The notes under the pieces: model-generated
Told to the model about the DNA's origin: nothing
Seen by the model: only the letters and a program-made list of their open reading frames with translations
The model's database searches: none
Part shown: one piece after another, positions 1 to 11,735 of the stretch
Layout: each line of letters begins with the position of its first letter
Position numbering within the stretch: position 1 is the first letter of the stretch
Program-made: the position numbers and the translations under genes
Assembly: GCA_030278955.1 (NCBI GenBank)
Contig: JAOANR010000014.1
Coordinates: 13,394,068 to 13,458,067 of the forward strand
Source: Hygrophila difformis
Lineage: Eukaryota > Streptophyta > Magnoliopsida > Lamiales > Acanthaceae
Direction of reading: 5' to 3'
Length of the DNA: 64,000 bases

Positions 1-2
1 AG

Positions 3-735
3 AGGTGGAATTGGATTTGATGTGATCATCTAAAATATATAATAGTATAAATTAAAGATATTATAATATTTTATTAAAATTTTATTAGGATATTATAGAT
101 ATAAATATTGTATACATATATATTTATTTGATCTCAATGAGAATGAATTTTATGGTTTCAAATCTTAGAAGAATGGAAGTGATCTTCTAAAAATATGTAA
201 TATTATGGTTAAATATTTTATCATATTATATTGAGATTTTATTAGGATAATATAGATATAAAATATATAAGAAAGTAAATATTAGAATTTTTTTTTAGAC
301 TAAGGAATTGAATATTGGATTTAAATCCAAATCCCAAAATATATATCAAGATAATATATTTTTTTCTTAGGTGGAATTGGATTTGATATGATCATCTAAA
401 ATATATAATAGTATAAATTAAAGATATTATAATATTTTATTAAAATTTTATTAGGATATTATAGATATAAATATTATATACATATATATTTATTTGATCT
501 CAATGAGAATGAATTTTATGGTTTCAAATCTTAGAAGAATGGAAGTGATCTTCTAAAAATATGTAATATTATGGTTAAATATTTTATCATATTATATTAA
601 GATTTTATTAGGATAATATAGATATAAAATATATAAGAAAGTAAATATTAGATTTTTTTCTTTTAGACTAAGAAATTGAATATTGGATTTAAATCCAAAT
701 CCCTAAATATATATCAGGATAATATATTTTTTTTC
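3..735. repeat. Tandem duplication, about 366-bp unit, two copies
   Basis: Copy one starts at 3 and copy two at 369. Both run through the same landmarks (a ggtggaattggatttgat start, an ATTAAAGATATTATAATATT block, a TTTATGGTTTCAAATC block and an ATCAGGATAATATA-like end), differing by a few substitutions and small length changes. The unit is AT-rich and non-coding. Copy one begins close to the window edge, so the array may extend further left. Confidence 0.85.
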
Positions 736-849
736 CTTCTATTTAGACTAATAAATTAAATATAAGATTTTAGATTTAGAATTTTTATTTTAATTGTTTT
801 CAGATGTGATTTAGGTTGATGAAAAAGGGGGAGAATAGGTGGATGAGTT

Positions 850-1232
850 GTTGAAAAAAGGGGGTGGGGAAGTGGGGGAAATTAGACTATATTACTTTTA
901 TATAGATATATAGATATAGATATAGATAGATATAGATATAGATATAGATAGATAGATAGATAGATATGTGGTCTTTATCCGAATGAATTTTATGTTTTCA
1001 AATCTTAGATATTATTTTTACATATATTAATGAATATTGATAAAAAAAAGAATATATATATTAAACGTATATTAATTAATATTGGATATTAATAAATATT
1101 TATGGATATTTCAATATAGAATATTAAAATTTTAGGATTAAACATTGTTGGATTAATTAAATATGATTGTTGAAAAAATGGGGTGGGGAAGTGGGGGGAA
1201 ACTTGACTATATTATTTTTATATATATATAGA
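850..1232. repeat. Pair of about 60-bp direct repeats
   Basis: The block around 850-912 (gttgaaaaaaggggg, then a G-rich run and gactatattac) recurs at about 1169-1232 with few changes. A GATA-rich microsatellite lies between them. No coding sequence is visible. Confidence 0.6.
898..966. repeat. (GATA)n / (TAGATA)n microsatellite
   Basis: About 70 bp of alternating TAGATA and GATA units ending in four clean GATA repeats near 945-965. Confidence 0.85.
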
Positions 1233-2212
1233 TTAAAAGAAAACCCTAGCTAGCTATATTTATTGTTTTTCCTCATGAGTCCAAACCCTATATACATATA
1301 CATATTAATAGAGCCCACGTAAACTTATTTGATTATTACTATCCAATTAGATTAATTGTCTCCAATTAGATCATCATGTAAATGCAAACACCAAGCCAAG
1401 AATAACAGCAAAAGTTTTAAGAAGTAATTTAAAAAATAAAAATAAAAAGAATATAAATACTAATAATAATTATGCAATGTGATCATGATGTAGGTTTTTA
1501 TTGATTTATTTATTTTATAATAGAAAACTAAATAGGATGTCTGCTCTTAAACAAAACTAGGTAATTTTATGACATGAATGCTGCTGGGGATCTTTTTTAA
1601 TTTCTGTAGTGGGATTGTCGTGTTATGCAGGAAAGACAAAAACACTTGGGAAATTATACACACACACACACACACTACAATACTATTTCCCAAAAAACAA
1701 AAAAGAAAAATAGTATATACTATTAGCAGAAGAAACAATATTGACCACTTGTTTGTTAGTGATTTGGTTTTATATCATGGTCGTGGTCATTATCCTCATC
1801 TTCATGCAATTCCATTATTATCATTATTTGCATGACGCCATCCATGCAATGCAATATCCACTACTTTTCATATAGTATTTCTTTTTAAATTTAACTTTTC
1901 ATTATTTTTTCATGATTATTTTGGAAATTGAAACAATGATTTTGACATTTAATATCTTCACTTTTATATGGTGTCTTAGTGCATGCATGTGTGGGTCAAG
2001 ATCAAGATTCGATTGGAATCCAAGTATCCAACGGTTGAGATTTGAGAGCCACACATTTAATTGGAAGCCGCCTCTAAAGCACGGTGTTAGTGTACAAAAT
2101 CTTCATAGTACTATATAGTAGCCAATTGGGCTTTCCAAAACCTGGGGATTGGCCCAATGGGCCTCATTCACCCGCTATGGCCCAAAAATTCATTTATCAA
2201 TTATTTATTAAT
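1233..2212. other. AT-rich intergenic DNA, no gene seen
   Basis: No supported exon on either strand. It holds a short (CA)n run at about 1658-1676 and short ORFs without family resemblance or splice context. Confidence 0.6.
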
Positions 2213-2357
2213 TTGTCAATGATTGATCCATTGATTGGGGGTTCGAATCTCCACCCGGTCCCCTATCCCTTCCCTTTGTTCCGTTTGTAATTTGTGTGGT
2301 ATGGACACCCGCCACCCATTTCCAGACCTTGAATGGCTCCTCCCGAAAAAATAAAAA
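2213..2357 (+). repeat. tRNA-derived SINE remnant (3' part)
   Basis: The sequence contains an RNA polymerase III B-box-like ggttcgaatctccaccc near 2239, then a pyrimidine-rich stretch and an A-rich tail (gaaaaaataaaaaatt) near 2345. No convincing A box is visible upstream, so I read it as the truncated 3' part of a tRNA-derived SINE rather than a tRNA gene. It cannot fold into a full cloverleaf. Confidence 0.4.
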
Positions 2358-4199
2358 ATTGATGCTCAATTTGATAGGGCATACTACAAGTCCATCCCCC
2401 AATGGCAATTGGAAGGTAATTAAGTTATGGTGCAAGAGACCTAACACAGTTGTACCTGCTGAATAATGCTCTCATGGTCGAAAAAGATGGTATTGACTGA
2501 GCTTGCATCGCTCGGTGGTGAGACATCACTTATAAAGTATATATATAAGTCATAAACATCAAGGATAAAGTCGTAGACACTACTCGGTAGGGAGGTACGG
2601 TACATCATTTATAAAATCGTATTATACATAAACTATAAGATCGTAGACATCATTTGGTGGAAGACATCATTTCTTGTGTCTAACTCACCTATAAAATTAT
2701 AGACATCACTTGTGGATATGCATTGTTTTCTGGGCTTGACACATCATGATTGCAGTTGCATGCACTTAAGCCATACCCATTGGAAGCTGATGAGGTATGA
2801 TAGAACCACTTTAATTTGATGACAGAATTGATCCCCAGCCAAATCAGACATCTATAACTTTTTTTGGGGGAGCATCAGACATCTATAACTGGTATCAAAT
2901 ATGCCAAAAATGTAGTATTTATTAATTTACTCTAATTATATTCTGTTGGTTCCATTTCCTTGCCGCATAACTTTAATTCTGTTCTATCGAATCCGTGAGA
3001 CCCAACGAACTTATCAGCTATCACTTCTCAGTTGTCAGAAATTTCGTTGCATTTAAAGAGAGAATATATAACAAGTTTCCTAAGTTGTAATTAGGATCTT
3101 ATGCATAAATCCATTTTTTTTTTTTTGTTCACTAAAAAGGTAAAAAGAAAAGAACAATGGCTAAGGAAAGTGTCCAACTCGTACAAAAAGAATAAATTAA
3201 ACACAACAATATTCTAGCTACCTAATTTTGATTTTGGCAGAATACTCAAATGATATAATTTGACTAATAGTAGGAAATTGTAATTGGAGGTGTATGCAGA
3301 ATAAACTTTTTAATGGAAAATATGCATAATGACAGGGATGGGCACTTGGGACTAATTAGACATACATTATTAAACAATATAATGAAATATTAGTATATGA
3401 AACATTGAACAGGGAATTGACTCATCAGCTTTCCTTAATAGCAAAGGAGAACACCTCTCTTCCTTTCTTCACAAAACCAGCACACTATCTTAGACGCGAC
3501 GCAATAAATTGCATTTTTTGAGACTAATTACTTAATAGTATTTCTAAATAATGGATAACTAGTTTGACCATTAATTAATTTTCTATATTGAAAAAATATT
3601 TATATTAATAAGAAGAATAAAAAAAACTATTGTAAAATGTGGATTAGGCCAAAGTGAGTTCAAGTGAAACCGTACTCTAACTCGGCTGGAACATCATCAG
3701 ATTAGACTCGAACTCATTCTTGATTGTTCTAAGGAATGCTTTGTTTGCTTGAAATTTAATTTAAATTTTTTAGTTGCGGGCTAATATATTCTTTAACTGT
3801 AAAAAAAAGGTTAAATCATTTTTTTAGATAAATATCAGGATATTTTTAGGTCTCATTGGAAAAATGGTTAATCATTTTGCAACATTTTTGTTTAGTAATT
3901 AAAGGATAGCTGATTTAATCATTTTACGAGCTCAAGTTGAGTAATTTTGAGTAAAATTTCAACCCAAATTTGAATTGTTTAACTCGATCATATTCATTCC
4001 TTCCCCTAACATACTAGGAGTATTACATAAACAACCCAAAAACAACTTGTGGGTTTTATAGTGATAGGGGCGGCTAAGAAATCTTTCCGCGTAAACTGGG
4101 CCCAGTTTATAGATTAATATTTGGGCTTGGTTCAATTAAACATAATCCTGGGCCATCGAATTTCCAAGTCCAAAAAAGAATATCAAAATGGTTAAGCTT
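2358..4199. other. Intergenic DNA with short imperfect repeats, no gene seen
   Basis: Between about 2560 and 2720 the words gtcgtagacatcat and tataaaat recur four or five times with changes, which suggests a decayed tandem array. The remainder is AT-rich with no exon I can support. Confidence 0.5.
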
Positions 4200-4503
4200 T
4201 AGGTATGTTTGGGAAATAATTAAAATTTAGCGTTTGAAGTTTGGAGTTTAGAGTTTGGAATTTAAAATTAATGGTAAAAATAGTTTTAAATTTCAATAAT
4301 GGAGTTTGGTAATGCAATTTAAATTAACGTTTAGAGTCTGGAGTTTGGAAAGCTAAAAGCTGAGGGTTGGAGCAGATTAGAGATTAAAATTTGACGGTTA
4401 TTGTAATTAGTGTTTACTATATATAGGATTTTAGACTATTTTTAGTATGTATTTTAAAAACTAAACGCTAATCATCGGCCTTTATTTCCAAAAGCAGCCT
4501 TAA
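4200..4503. mobile_element. Possible MITE with TGTTTGG-type ends
   Basis: The left end (taggtatgtttgggaaataa) and the reverse complement of the right end (taaggctgcttttggaaata) form an imperfect terminal inverted repeat around an interior of degenerate tttggagttt words. No clear target-site duplication was found, so boundaries are approximate. Confidence 0.35.
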
Positions 4504-4508
4504 ATTAC

Positions 4509-4535
4509 AAAAAAAAAAAAAAAAAAAAAAAAAAA
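4509..4535. repeat. Poly(A) tract of 27 bases
   Basis: An uninterrupted run of A followed by short A/C runs, about 60 bp beyond the stop codon of the adjacent minus-strand gene. It could be a retroposition tail or a simple repeat. Confidence 0.8.
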
Positions 4536-4592
4536 CAAAACAAAAAAAATGCATGGGACCAATTACACACGGACGACTTGAATAATCATTAA

Positions 4593-6222
4593 TCAACAAT
4601 GCCTGAAATGTCCGCACAAACACGAAAATAGTGAAGAATCAGCAGCAGCAACATCAATGTCATGGGACAGCACTCCCCTACCGGACATTGTTTCACCATT
4701 TGCTTCAACCAAATTGCTTGATTGAGGAGGAGGAGGAGCAATTTGGCCATCAACGAACAACAAATTCTGGTCCGAAACACGGGAGAAGTCATCGGGTCCA
4801 TAAGCATGGGGGCTTTGTGTGGTCGAATTCCTTCTGTGAGTGTTGGCAGCCCTCCTTTCAGCTTCAAGAAAGTGGCCGAGAGATGGGGCACTACTCTTGC
4901 TTGTGCTGACTCCATCAGTGCTCTTCCTTGTGCACAACGACAGAAGCCATCCCTTTGTCTTTTTCGTCTTCTTGTCCCGAATTATGGGCTCCGGTTTCCT
5001 TCCTCTACTTGATCTTCGTGAGAGCTCGAGAATGCTGGAAATGCCAATGAGAGTACCTAAAGTAATGCTCGTGTCGTGGAAGAAGGATCCCGTCGACTGC
5101 AAGGGGAGGGAGGAGGAGGAACATTAACATCATTGGTACGAACTTATTATAGATCGAGTAAGCAAAAGACCACATTGGCCGAGAAAGCTCTTCATCACAA
5201 GTTTAAAATGGTAATACCCAACTAATCGACCCCAAGACCTTAATTAAACTAGCAACAATATTACTATGCCAATTAATCTACACCCTCATACCTATAGTTG
5301 GAAATTTCGAGCATTTTGACCCAAGCATTTAGGATGGTGTGACAGAGGATGCCAAGAAGATATTTCAGGGCAGTTGGGAAAAGCGTAATTAAAGTGGTGT
5401 CACTAAAAAGAAAGAAACATGTAGCATGCAAAAAGAATCAAAGATGCCACACTTTTCAGAACATTGTCTCACTTTAGTTATTCCATTGATGCAAACAGGA
5501 AAATCCAAGACACAGGAAAAGGGCACAGAAGATACTGTGGGTGAGAGCTAGAGATGTGAACAGCAACAATGCAATTGAAAACACTAAGGATATGTATATG
5601 AAGGCCAATTAAATTTGCCTTGGATAGCAATTTCTCACTTCATGGCCTGCTACCTGCAATTGAAAATTTTTGAACTCATGGAATAAGACAGAAATCAAAG
5701 GTGACAAGAGGACTGTTTTTCCTTCCAAAAAAAAAAACAAATTAAGGATGAAAATGAATGGAATACACAAACTCTCTTAATCCCAAAGATGTCTTGTGTT
5801 TACAGCAATTCAAAATCTGAAACTATTCATCAATTTCTCAGAATTTCAGGACAGCAACAATGCAGTATTGTACCAGCAATATGCCTCTCACGAAAATAAC
5901 TAAGCACTCAAAGTGACAAAGAAACAGACCTCAGTATCAAGATCAGAAGACGAATCAGTTGAAGAGATGGGGGAGCCAGTGTGTACAGTGTTAAATGAAA
6001 TTGAGCCATTGATATCAGGATTCCTCTCATTCCCAACCCTCCGATTCAGCCCCAATGGCCACCCTTCTACCTGCAATACATTCAATTCTATGTCTATAAT
6101 GGCTACAGAAAATGGAGTCTAAAAGAAATGGAAAAAGAACAAAATCCCAAACCTCAGTTACAACTTACAAACAATCAAGAAATGTAGAGAATACAAGAAA
6201 GTACCTGCTGATCCATTTGCAT
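4593..6222 (-). CDS. At3g17950-like plant protein (3 exons)
   Basis: Exons on the minus strand are 6216-6205, 6070-5930 and 5096-4593, giving 218 aa from the ATG at 6216 that encodes MDQQ. An in-frame ATG at 6222 would add two residues. The assembled protein runs from the motif VEGWPLGL through a Ser/Thr-rich stretch (GSPISSTDSSSDLDTE) into STGSFFHD-SITLG-LIGISS and a basic RRSSRGR segment. This order and length match my recollection of the Arabidopsis At3g17950 family (about 210 aa). Splice sites are CAG|GTAC..GCAG|GTAG and GAG|GTCT..GCAG|TCGA, and both introns lie in phase 0. No enzyme domain or membrane segment is visible and the molecular function is unknown to me. The long second intron (833 bp) contains no other gene. 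Confidence 0.85.
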
Positions 6223-7231
6223 TGCTCACTTCCCGGCAATGACAGTGAGATTTCTGAAAGTTTTTATATGGCTAGGTGGGGAAGTCTTAGGAAGTCACTT
6301 GATCTGAGAGAAGACATTGGAGGGTAGGGAACAACATCTGTTCTTCCCTACTATTGTTCCCTTTTGTCAATGCCTTCTGACAGGCAATTACAATTATGAT
6401 GTTGATGTTTGACACTTCCCTAAACCCTAATGTGGGTATCAAAAATTTTCAAAAATACTTGTAGGGGGTGTGAATTTTTTCGGTACTAAATGGGATTATG
6501 GGGACTAGAGTGTAGTACCTCGGATACCGAATGAATTCTCTAAACAAAAATAAATGATGATCCATGAAATATCAGGAAAGCTTCATCGGCTAAAAGACAA
6601 ATGAGCCATCTCAAAAGGTGGTTTTGACTGAGATTATTAGAATTGATTGGGCAAAAGATTCTCTTACAGCCAAAATGATGAAACCACTAAATGTCATGCA
6701 TACTACAACACGTTGCGGTAGGAACATTATAATCAACCTTTCTGAATTCAAATACATGACAAATTTATAGGTTGGGTTGGACATGAACAAAAAGCCTAGA
6801 TAAGGAAAAAAATTCAAATAGCCAAATCCATATATATCTAATGACAGTGCATACTTCTGTATCCTATATATCTGTAGAAAAGTTCATGTGAAGTACGAAA
6901 TTTCCAAGCAAAACAAAAGACCTTAGCGATGCACAATTAATAAGTACTGTGGTTAAGATTTGAAGATGTACTGTCGGTGCACAGATGATACACAGAAAGT
7001 GGACTGAAGATAGAAAGAAAGAAGCCATAATAGCTGACAGTGTAACCAACTAAAAGCCCCAGACTAGCAGTCAAAAGTAATATGGAATGAGTACCGAATC
7101 CCACAAATTATTTGCCTAACAACCACCAATACAGACTGTCTATCCAATTATTTACCAAGTGTATGTACGTGTTCATTCACTGTAAATGTATACAACTATA
7201 CAAGTAGGGACATCTTATATTTCTACAGAGG
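6223..7231. other. Upstream non-coding region of the At3g17950-like gene
   Basis: It should contain the promoter and 5' leader of the gene at 4593-6222. No exon or defined transposon was identified. Confidence 0.5.
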
Positions 7232-7974
7232 TAGACCCGGCAATATGGGTAAATACACGTAGACACGACACGTACACGACCTGTGTTTTACATGTACGGG
7301 TCTTCAAAAAACAGATACGGGTCAAAACAGGTCGACCCGTTTAGTACACGAATACAATTTGGGTCAAATGCAGGTTTATCTGTTTTACCCGAATTGACCT
7401 GTTTTTTACCCGAATTGACCTGTTTTTTTATACAGGTCACCTGTTATCTGAATCAGACACATATCTGTATTTTATCTGTATTTTACCTGTATATATTTAA
7501 GTACAATAGAATTAAATTTAAATGAAATACGCACAAGGTAAACTTTATGTTTAGTATTGGATTTGAACTTTGGATTTTTTTTAACTTTGAACTTTGTATT
7601 TGAATGTTTGAAGATGAATTGCTGAGTCTATTAGGAATTTTAAGATTTGAATTATGGGAATGTAATATTCTATATTTTATTTTAAAAGTTTAAAAAGTAA
7701 TTTGATATAATTTAGTAGAATAGAAGTAAACAGGTAAAATACAGGTAAACAGGTTACAGGTAAATTCGACACGCGTGTCCACATGTTCAAATTCACGTGT
7801 ATACAGGTCGACACGCATGTGATCCGTTTTTGAAACAGGTCGTGTACAGGTTTTGAAATACAGGTAAATTCTAAAAACAGGTCGTGTACAGATACAGATC
7901 AAACAGGTAAACAGGTACTTGACACGTATAACATACACGACCTGTTTACCCATATTGCCAGGTCTATACAGAGG
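7224..7974. mobile_element. hAT-type MITE, 735 bp, with 8-bp target duplication
   Basis: The element spans 7232-7966. Its ends are TAGACCCGGCAATATGGGTA and, inverted, TAGACCTGGCAATATGGGTA. It is flanked by the 8-bp direct repeat TACAGAGG at 7224-7231 and 7967-7974, the target size typical of hAT elements. The interior is rich in acacgacc and acaggtc words near both ends in inverted orientation, with an AT-rich centre. It has no transposase, so it is non-autonomous. Confidence 0.85.
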
Positions 7975-8790
7975 TATCACCTATAGGCTATATTTACATG
8001 TGTATAGTGGACAATTACTAGCTGCATAATCTACCAACCAATACAGAGTTACAGACCCACAATTTTTTTGCCATCCATCCAAAAGCAAAAAAAAATAAAT
8101 TGGTAAACTGAGAAATTACCAGGACAATTCTAAATTAAACAAGTTGAATTTCTAACTCATCCCATTATGCTCCCATAGTAAAGGCATGTAGTGTACTAGT
8201 GTTACAGTGTACAAATTAGCGGAAAAAGAGTCCTAATCTCATTCCAATCAGGACTCAGGAAATCTTACCTGTAAACAAATTTGCAATAGTATTCAATGAT
8301 TCAAGTCATAATAAAAGAACAAAACATGTGCCATCCACCAGTTGACGAAAATTTTCCTGTGGCACAGTCATATAGTATCAACCAGCTAATACAATTTTAT
8401 TCAGTATACTTATCCTCGTAATTGACAGTTTGACTCATAACATAAAAATAGACAATGAAAACTAAGAATGGTTTCCTATTTTTTTTCTAAATTACAAGGA
8501 GTACAAGAACATAATACTCTCTAGCGCCTCGACTTTAAGCAAAGTGTGCTGACAATTTTATTCTAATGTTTGCTTTCTCTGATATTGAATGTATGTGTTG
8601 ACTAAACATACAATAGCTACAGATGTGCTTTACTTGACAAATGCATCCAAGCCTCTGAAAGTTAAAGTCAATGAGAGTGTGTTGACGTTACTTGGTTACA
8701 TATTATCGCACAGCCCTTTACCCTGGGGGGAAGAACAAATTGTTATATAAGTTTCAAATCTGCAATCTCACTGTTGCATATATTCAAGTC
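7975..8790. other. Intergenic DNA, no gene seen
   Basis: This stretch between the hAT MITE and the last exon of the next minus-strand gene probably includes that gene's 3' UTR and terminator. No repeat structure was recognised. Confidence 0.5.
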
Positions 8791-9406
8791 TCAGCCCTCA
8801 TGCCTTGCACCAGGTCGGAACTCTCCAATTCCAAGCAAATCCTGCAAACATTTACTAGATATCATAATTCCATTTGAGACCACATAAACAACATTTGGAA
8901 TACATTAAAGCAGAACATCATTTCACCTAAAAGCATTGCGTGGACTGTGGGGGCTATGAACATTTCTATTCAGTATCTACAGGCTTACAAATTTCAATCT
9001 ATCATGTTGCAGTGGTCCACTAAGCCCACTTACCACCTCATGATGTGGGATATGCTAATAAATTACCTGAGGGATAATCCTTGGGCTACGAGTTCTCCCT
9101 CAAAAAAGCATGAGGTTCTCATTCTCAACATGGAGAATTTATTTAACCGCTCGGCGGATTCCCCAAAATTAAATACCAAATTCAAAACTATTAAGTTCAA
9201 AAACCATTTTTAAGCATCTGAACAAACAAATTTAGATATTTTGATCTTTGTGTATTTAACTTGACTGCCCATTTAACATGAAAAGAAACAAAACCTCTCG
9301 AAAATAGTACTCTACAGAGTAGTTATGTATGATAAAAAAGCAATTGAGAGAGCAGCAAGTGCAGCATATGGACATCATAATGTCAAATAATGGATCATTT
9401 TTAGAA

Positions 9407-9449
<43 letters not shown>

Positions 9450-11230
9450 CTGGCATGCCCTGTTCTTGGCTCTAGTTTCTGCTGTGCTAGGAATGTCATG
9501 ATTTGGCTTCATAAACTTCTTCTCTCGCCGTTCACATGAACCCCATCCATCAGAAAACCTTCCACCCCTAGCACAAAATACAATACCGAGTGAACAAGGC
9601 ATTTCTAGAAGAACATTTATGTCATTAAATGTCAAGATCCACCATCAAAGTGCATACTGCATGTAGGCACGGACAATGAATTCCGCCCTTTGCACATTTC
9701 GGTTCTCATCAAATTCAATGGTCTTGTCTTTGATTTCATAAGAAAGATTGAAGTAGAATGATATCTTCCTCCAGCCTGCAGTGCACAGTTGCTTCAATCT
9801 ACACCTCATAATCACAGGCCAACTTTTATCTACTGAAACAAGTAGCACAAGCTTGGTTGATACCTGACTTCTTAATATAAGGACTTCCAGAAATCATAGT
9901 GTAGTCACTTTTCTCAAGTATCTGATCAGAAAAAAATAAAAAAAATAAAAAAAATAAAATAAAATAAAATAAAATAAATAAAATCATGTTTGCATAAACA
10001 AGGCTGCAGCTTTAATGTTAATTATCATTCGAAAGATGTTCTCAGCATGGTTATAAGTTTTGCCAACATTACCAAGTGGCAAATCAATTACATGACTAAC
10101 GAATGGATTCATGAAAGGGATTTAACTTAAAGGAGACAAGGAAAGAGTTTCCATCTATACATTACGCTTGTCTATTGTTTCATTTCTTTAGGAAGTATTG
10201 CCTACTAAACTCCATTTCCACTTTCCAAAATAGGCCACCAGTAGAACTTTCAAAAGCATTGAACAAGAAAATTTTCTTAAATTTTTGTAAATTATTTTAT
10301 ATACGCATCTACTAGAGTATCCATCAATGAAAATTATCAAATATCAACCCAATGCTCCTCCATCTACAAGAGTATCTATACTAATACTTCAAGTATTAGT
10401 AAAGTACAAATGTGGATAAACATCAAACGATTAAACATCAAACAGAAGAAATGTTAGTCTCAGTACAACAATATATTGCCATTTCCTAATTATGATGACA
10501 ACTAACGAAATTGTATAACTATCCATTTCTTTCAAAAGATTAAACCAGAAAGGTCATATAAATGGAGAGAAGGTTTAGGCAAGGCAAGGCTATAAATTGA
10601 TCACTTAAAATTCCTTTGTTTCCATATCGAAACACATCTAATCTGTCTATACCGTCGCTATTTAAAGCTACTACATTAATTATCCAATCTATAAAGATCA
10701 ACACCATAAAATAATGTACTGCGCACCGCCATAGCTGCATTTTGGTAGTCCTTGAACAGCGAAACACTGGGAAACTGACCGGCCAAACTATGTCTAACTT
10801 CCGTTTTCTCATAGTTCATTCCGAATTCATTCGGACTATGAAAATTCCCCAAATTTAAATTTCTCCCCTCCGAAGATTCAGTGACATACACTGGCGGAGT
10901 CGTCGGCGTACGGGGCACGTGCTTCACCATCATCAGCTGTGAAGGGCTCGACTCACTGGCTGCTCTTAAAATTTTACTAGGTCGCTGATTCTGCACTAAC
11001 TCGCCGTCGTGGTAGTGACTGTAACAACGTCCGTTGTTTCGAGGATAGTTCCCCGATCTCAGTTGCGGCGATGACACAGGAAACGGAATTGGAGTCAGAG
11101 GTTTGACGAGGGCCTTCGAAGCGGTTGCTGCAGAGGAAAGGGAAGCTGCGGCGGCGGAGTCGATCACAGCCCATAGCGCGGCGTCGTCGAGATCCTTGTC
11201 GTCGAAGGCATATGCAATTGAAGCGTCCAT
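8791..11230 (-). CDS. Conserved plant protein, possible Rad52/Erf-like annealing fold (5 exons)
   Basis: Minus-strand exons are 11230-10727, 9921-9864, 9775-9658, 9567-9450 and 8841-8791, totalling 849 nt (282 aa). All junctions are GT-AG and phases close (0, 1, 0, 0). The N-terminal 150 residues look low-complexity and disordered, beginning with an acidic DDKDLDDAALWAVIDSAAAA segment. The conserved part starts at about residue 155 (FPSVSLFKDYQNAAMA), continues through SGWRKISFYFNLSYEI (187-202) and VVRAYM-like FIVRAYMQGG, and ends with PNHD-STAETRAKNRACQDLLGIGEF (248-274). I remember close plant homologues of this block but no assigned name. The TAETRAKNRA..DLLG signature plus a preceding beta-rich segment resembles phage and archaeal Rad52/Erf-type single-strand-annealing proteins; this is inference from motif shape only. 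Exon 4 abuts an AT microsatellite at its donor site. Confidence 0.8.
9412..9445. repeat. (AT)17 microsatellite at a splice donor
   Basis: Perfect AT dinucleotide run. On the minus strand it begins at position +5 of the intron that follows exon 4 of the gene at 8791-11230. Confidence 0.95.
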
Positions 11231-11735
11231 TCAAGTTTGAACTCTTCCACCCCTACCGCCTTTGAGAAGATTTAAAATATCAATTGGGCCTACATATGAG
11301 GCGGCCCATTTATCCAACCCAAATATATTGAGCTTGTCCAGAGTCCAGTGTCAACTAATTATTGTTGGTTGTTGGGCATAGAAATTAAAATAGAATTTAT
11401 TTGTGAGTATATGATGGGTAAATAATTGTTTTTGTTTGGGGGGAAAAAGTTATTTCTATGGAAGTAATTTTTCCAAAAAAATTGATACCAAAAAGAGGAG
11501 TATGACATGAAGAAAATTACATTTCTCATTTCTGAATAAATAACGACCATGAGATTGTTCAACATTGAACAATTTGCTTCCCAAGTTCATCTACAGGAAG
11601 ACAAAATCTGAATTGACTACCTACATTGTACATATGTACTACTGTCCTGTCCAAATGTTAGACAAAAACTACTCTAAACAAGGCTAGTTCTTACATATTA
11701 CACCACCTCCATCAATATCTCCCCTGAAAAATGGC
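11231..11735. other. Compact intergenic spacer
   Basis: About 500 bp between the start of the annealing-like gene and the stop of the WD40 gene, both on the minus strand. It must hold the promoter of the former and the 3' end of the latter. No repeat was recognised. Confidence 0.55.
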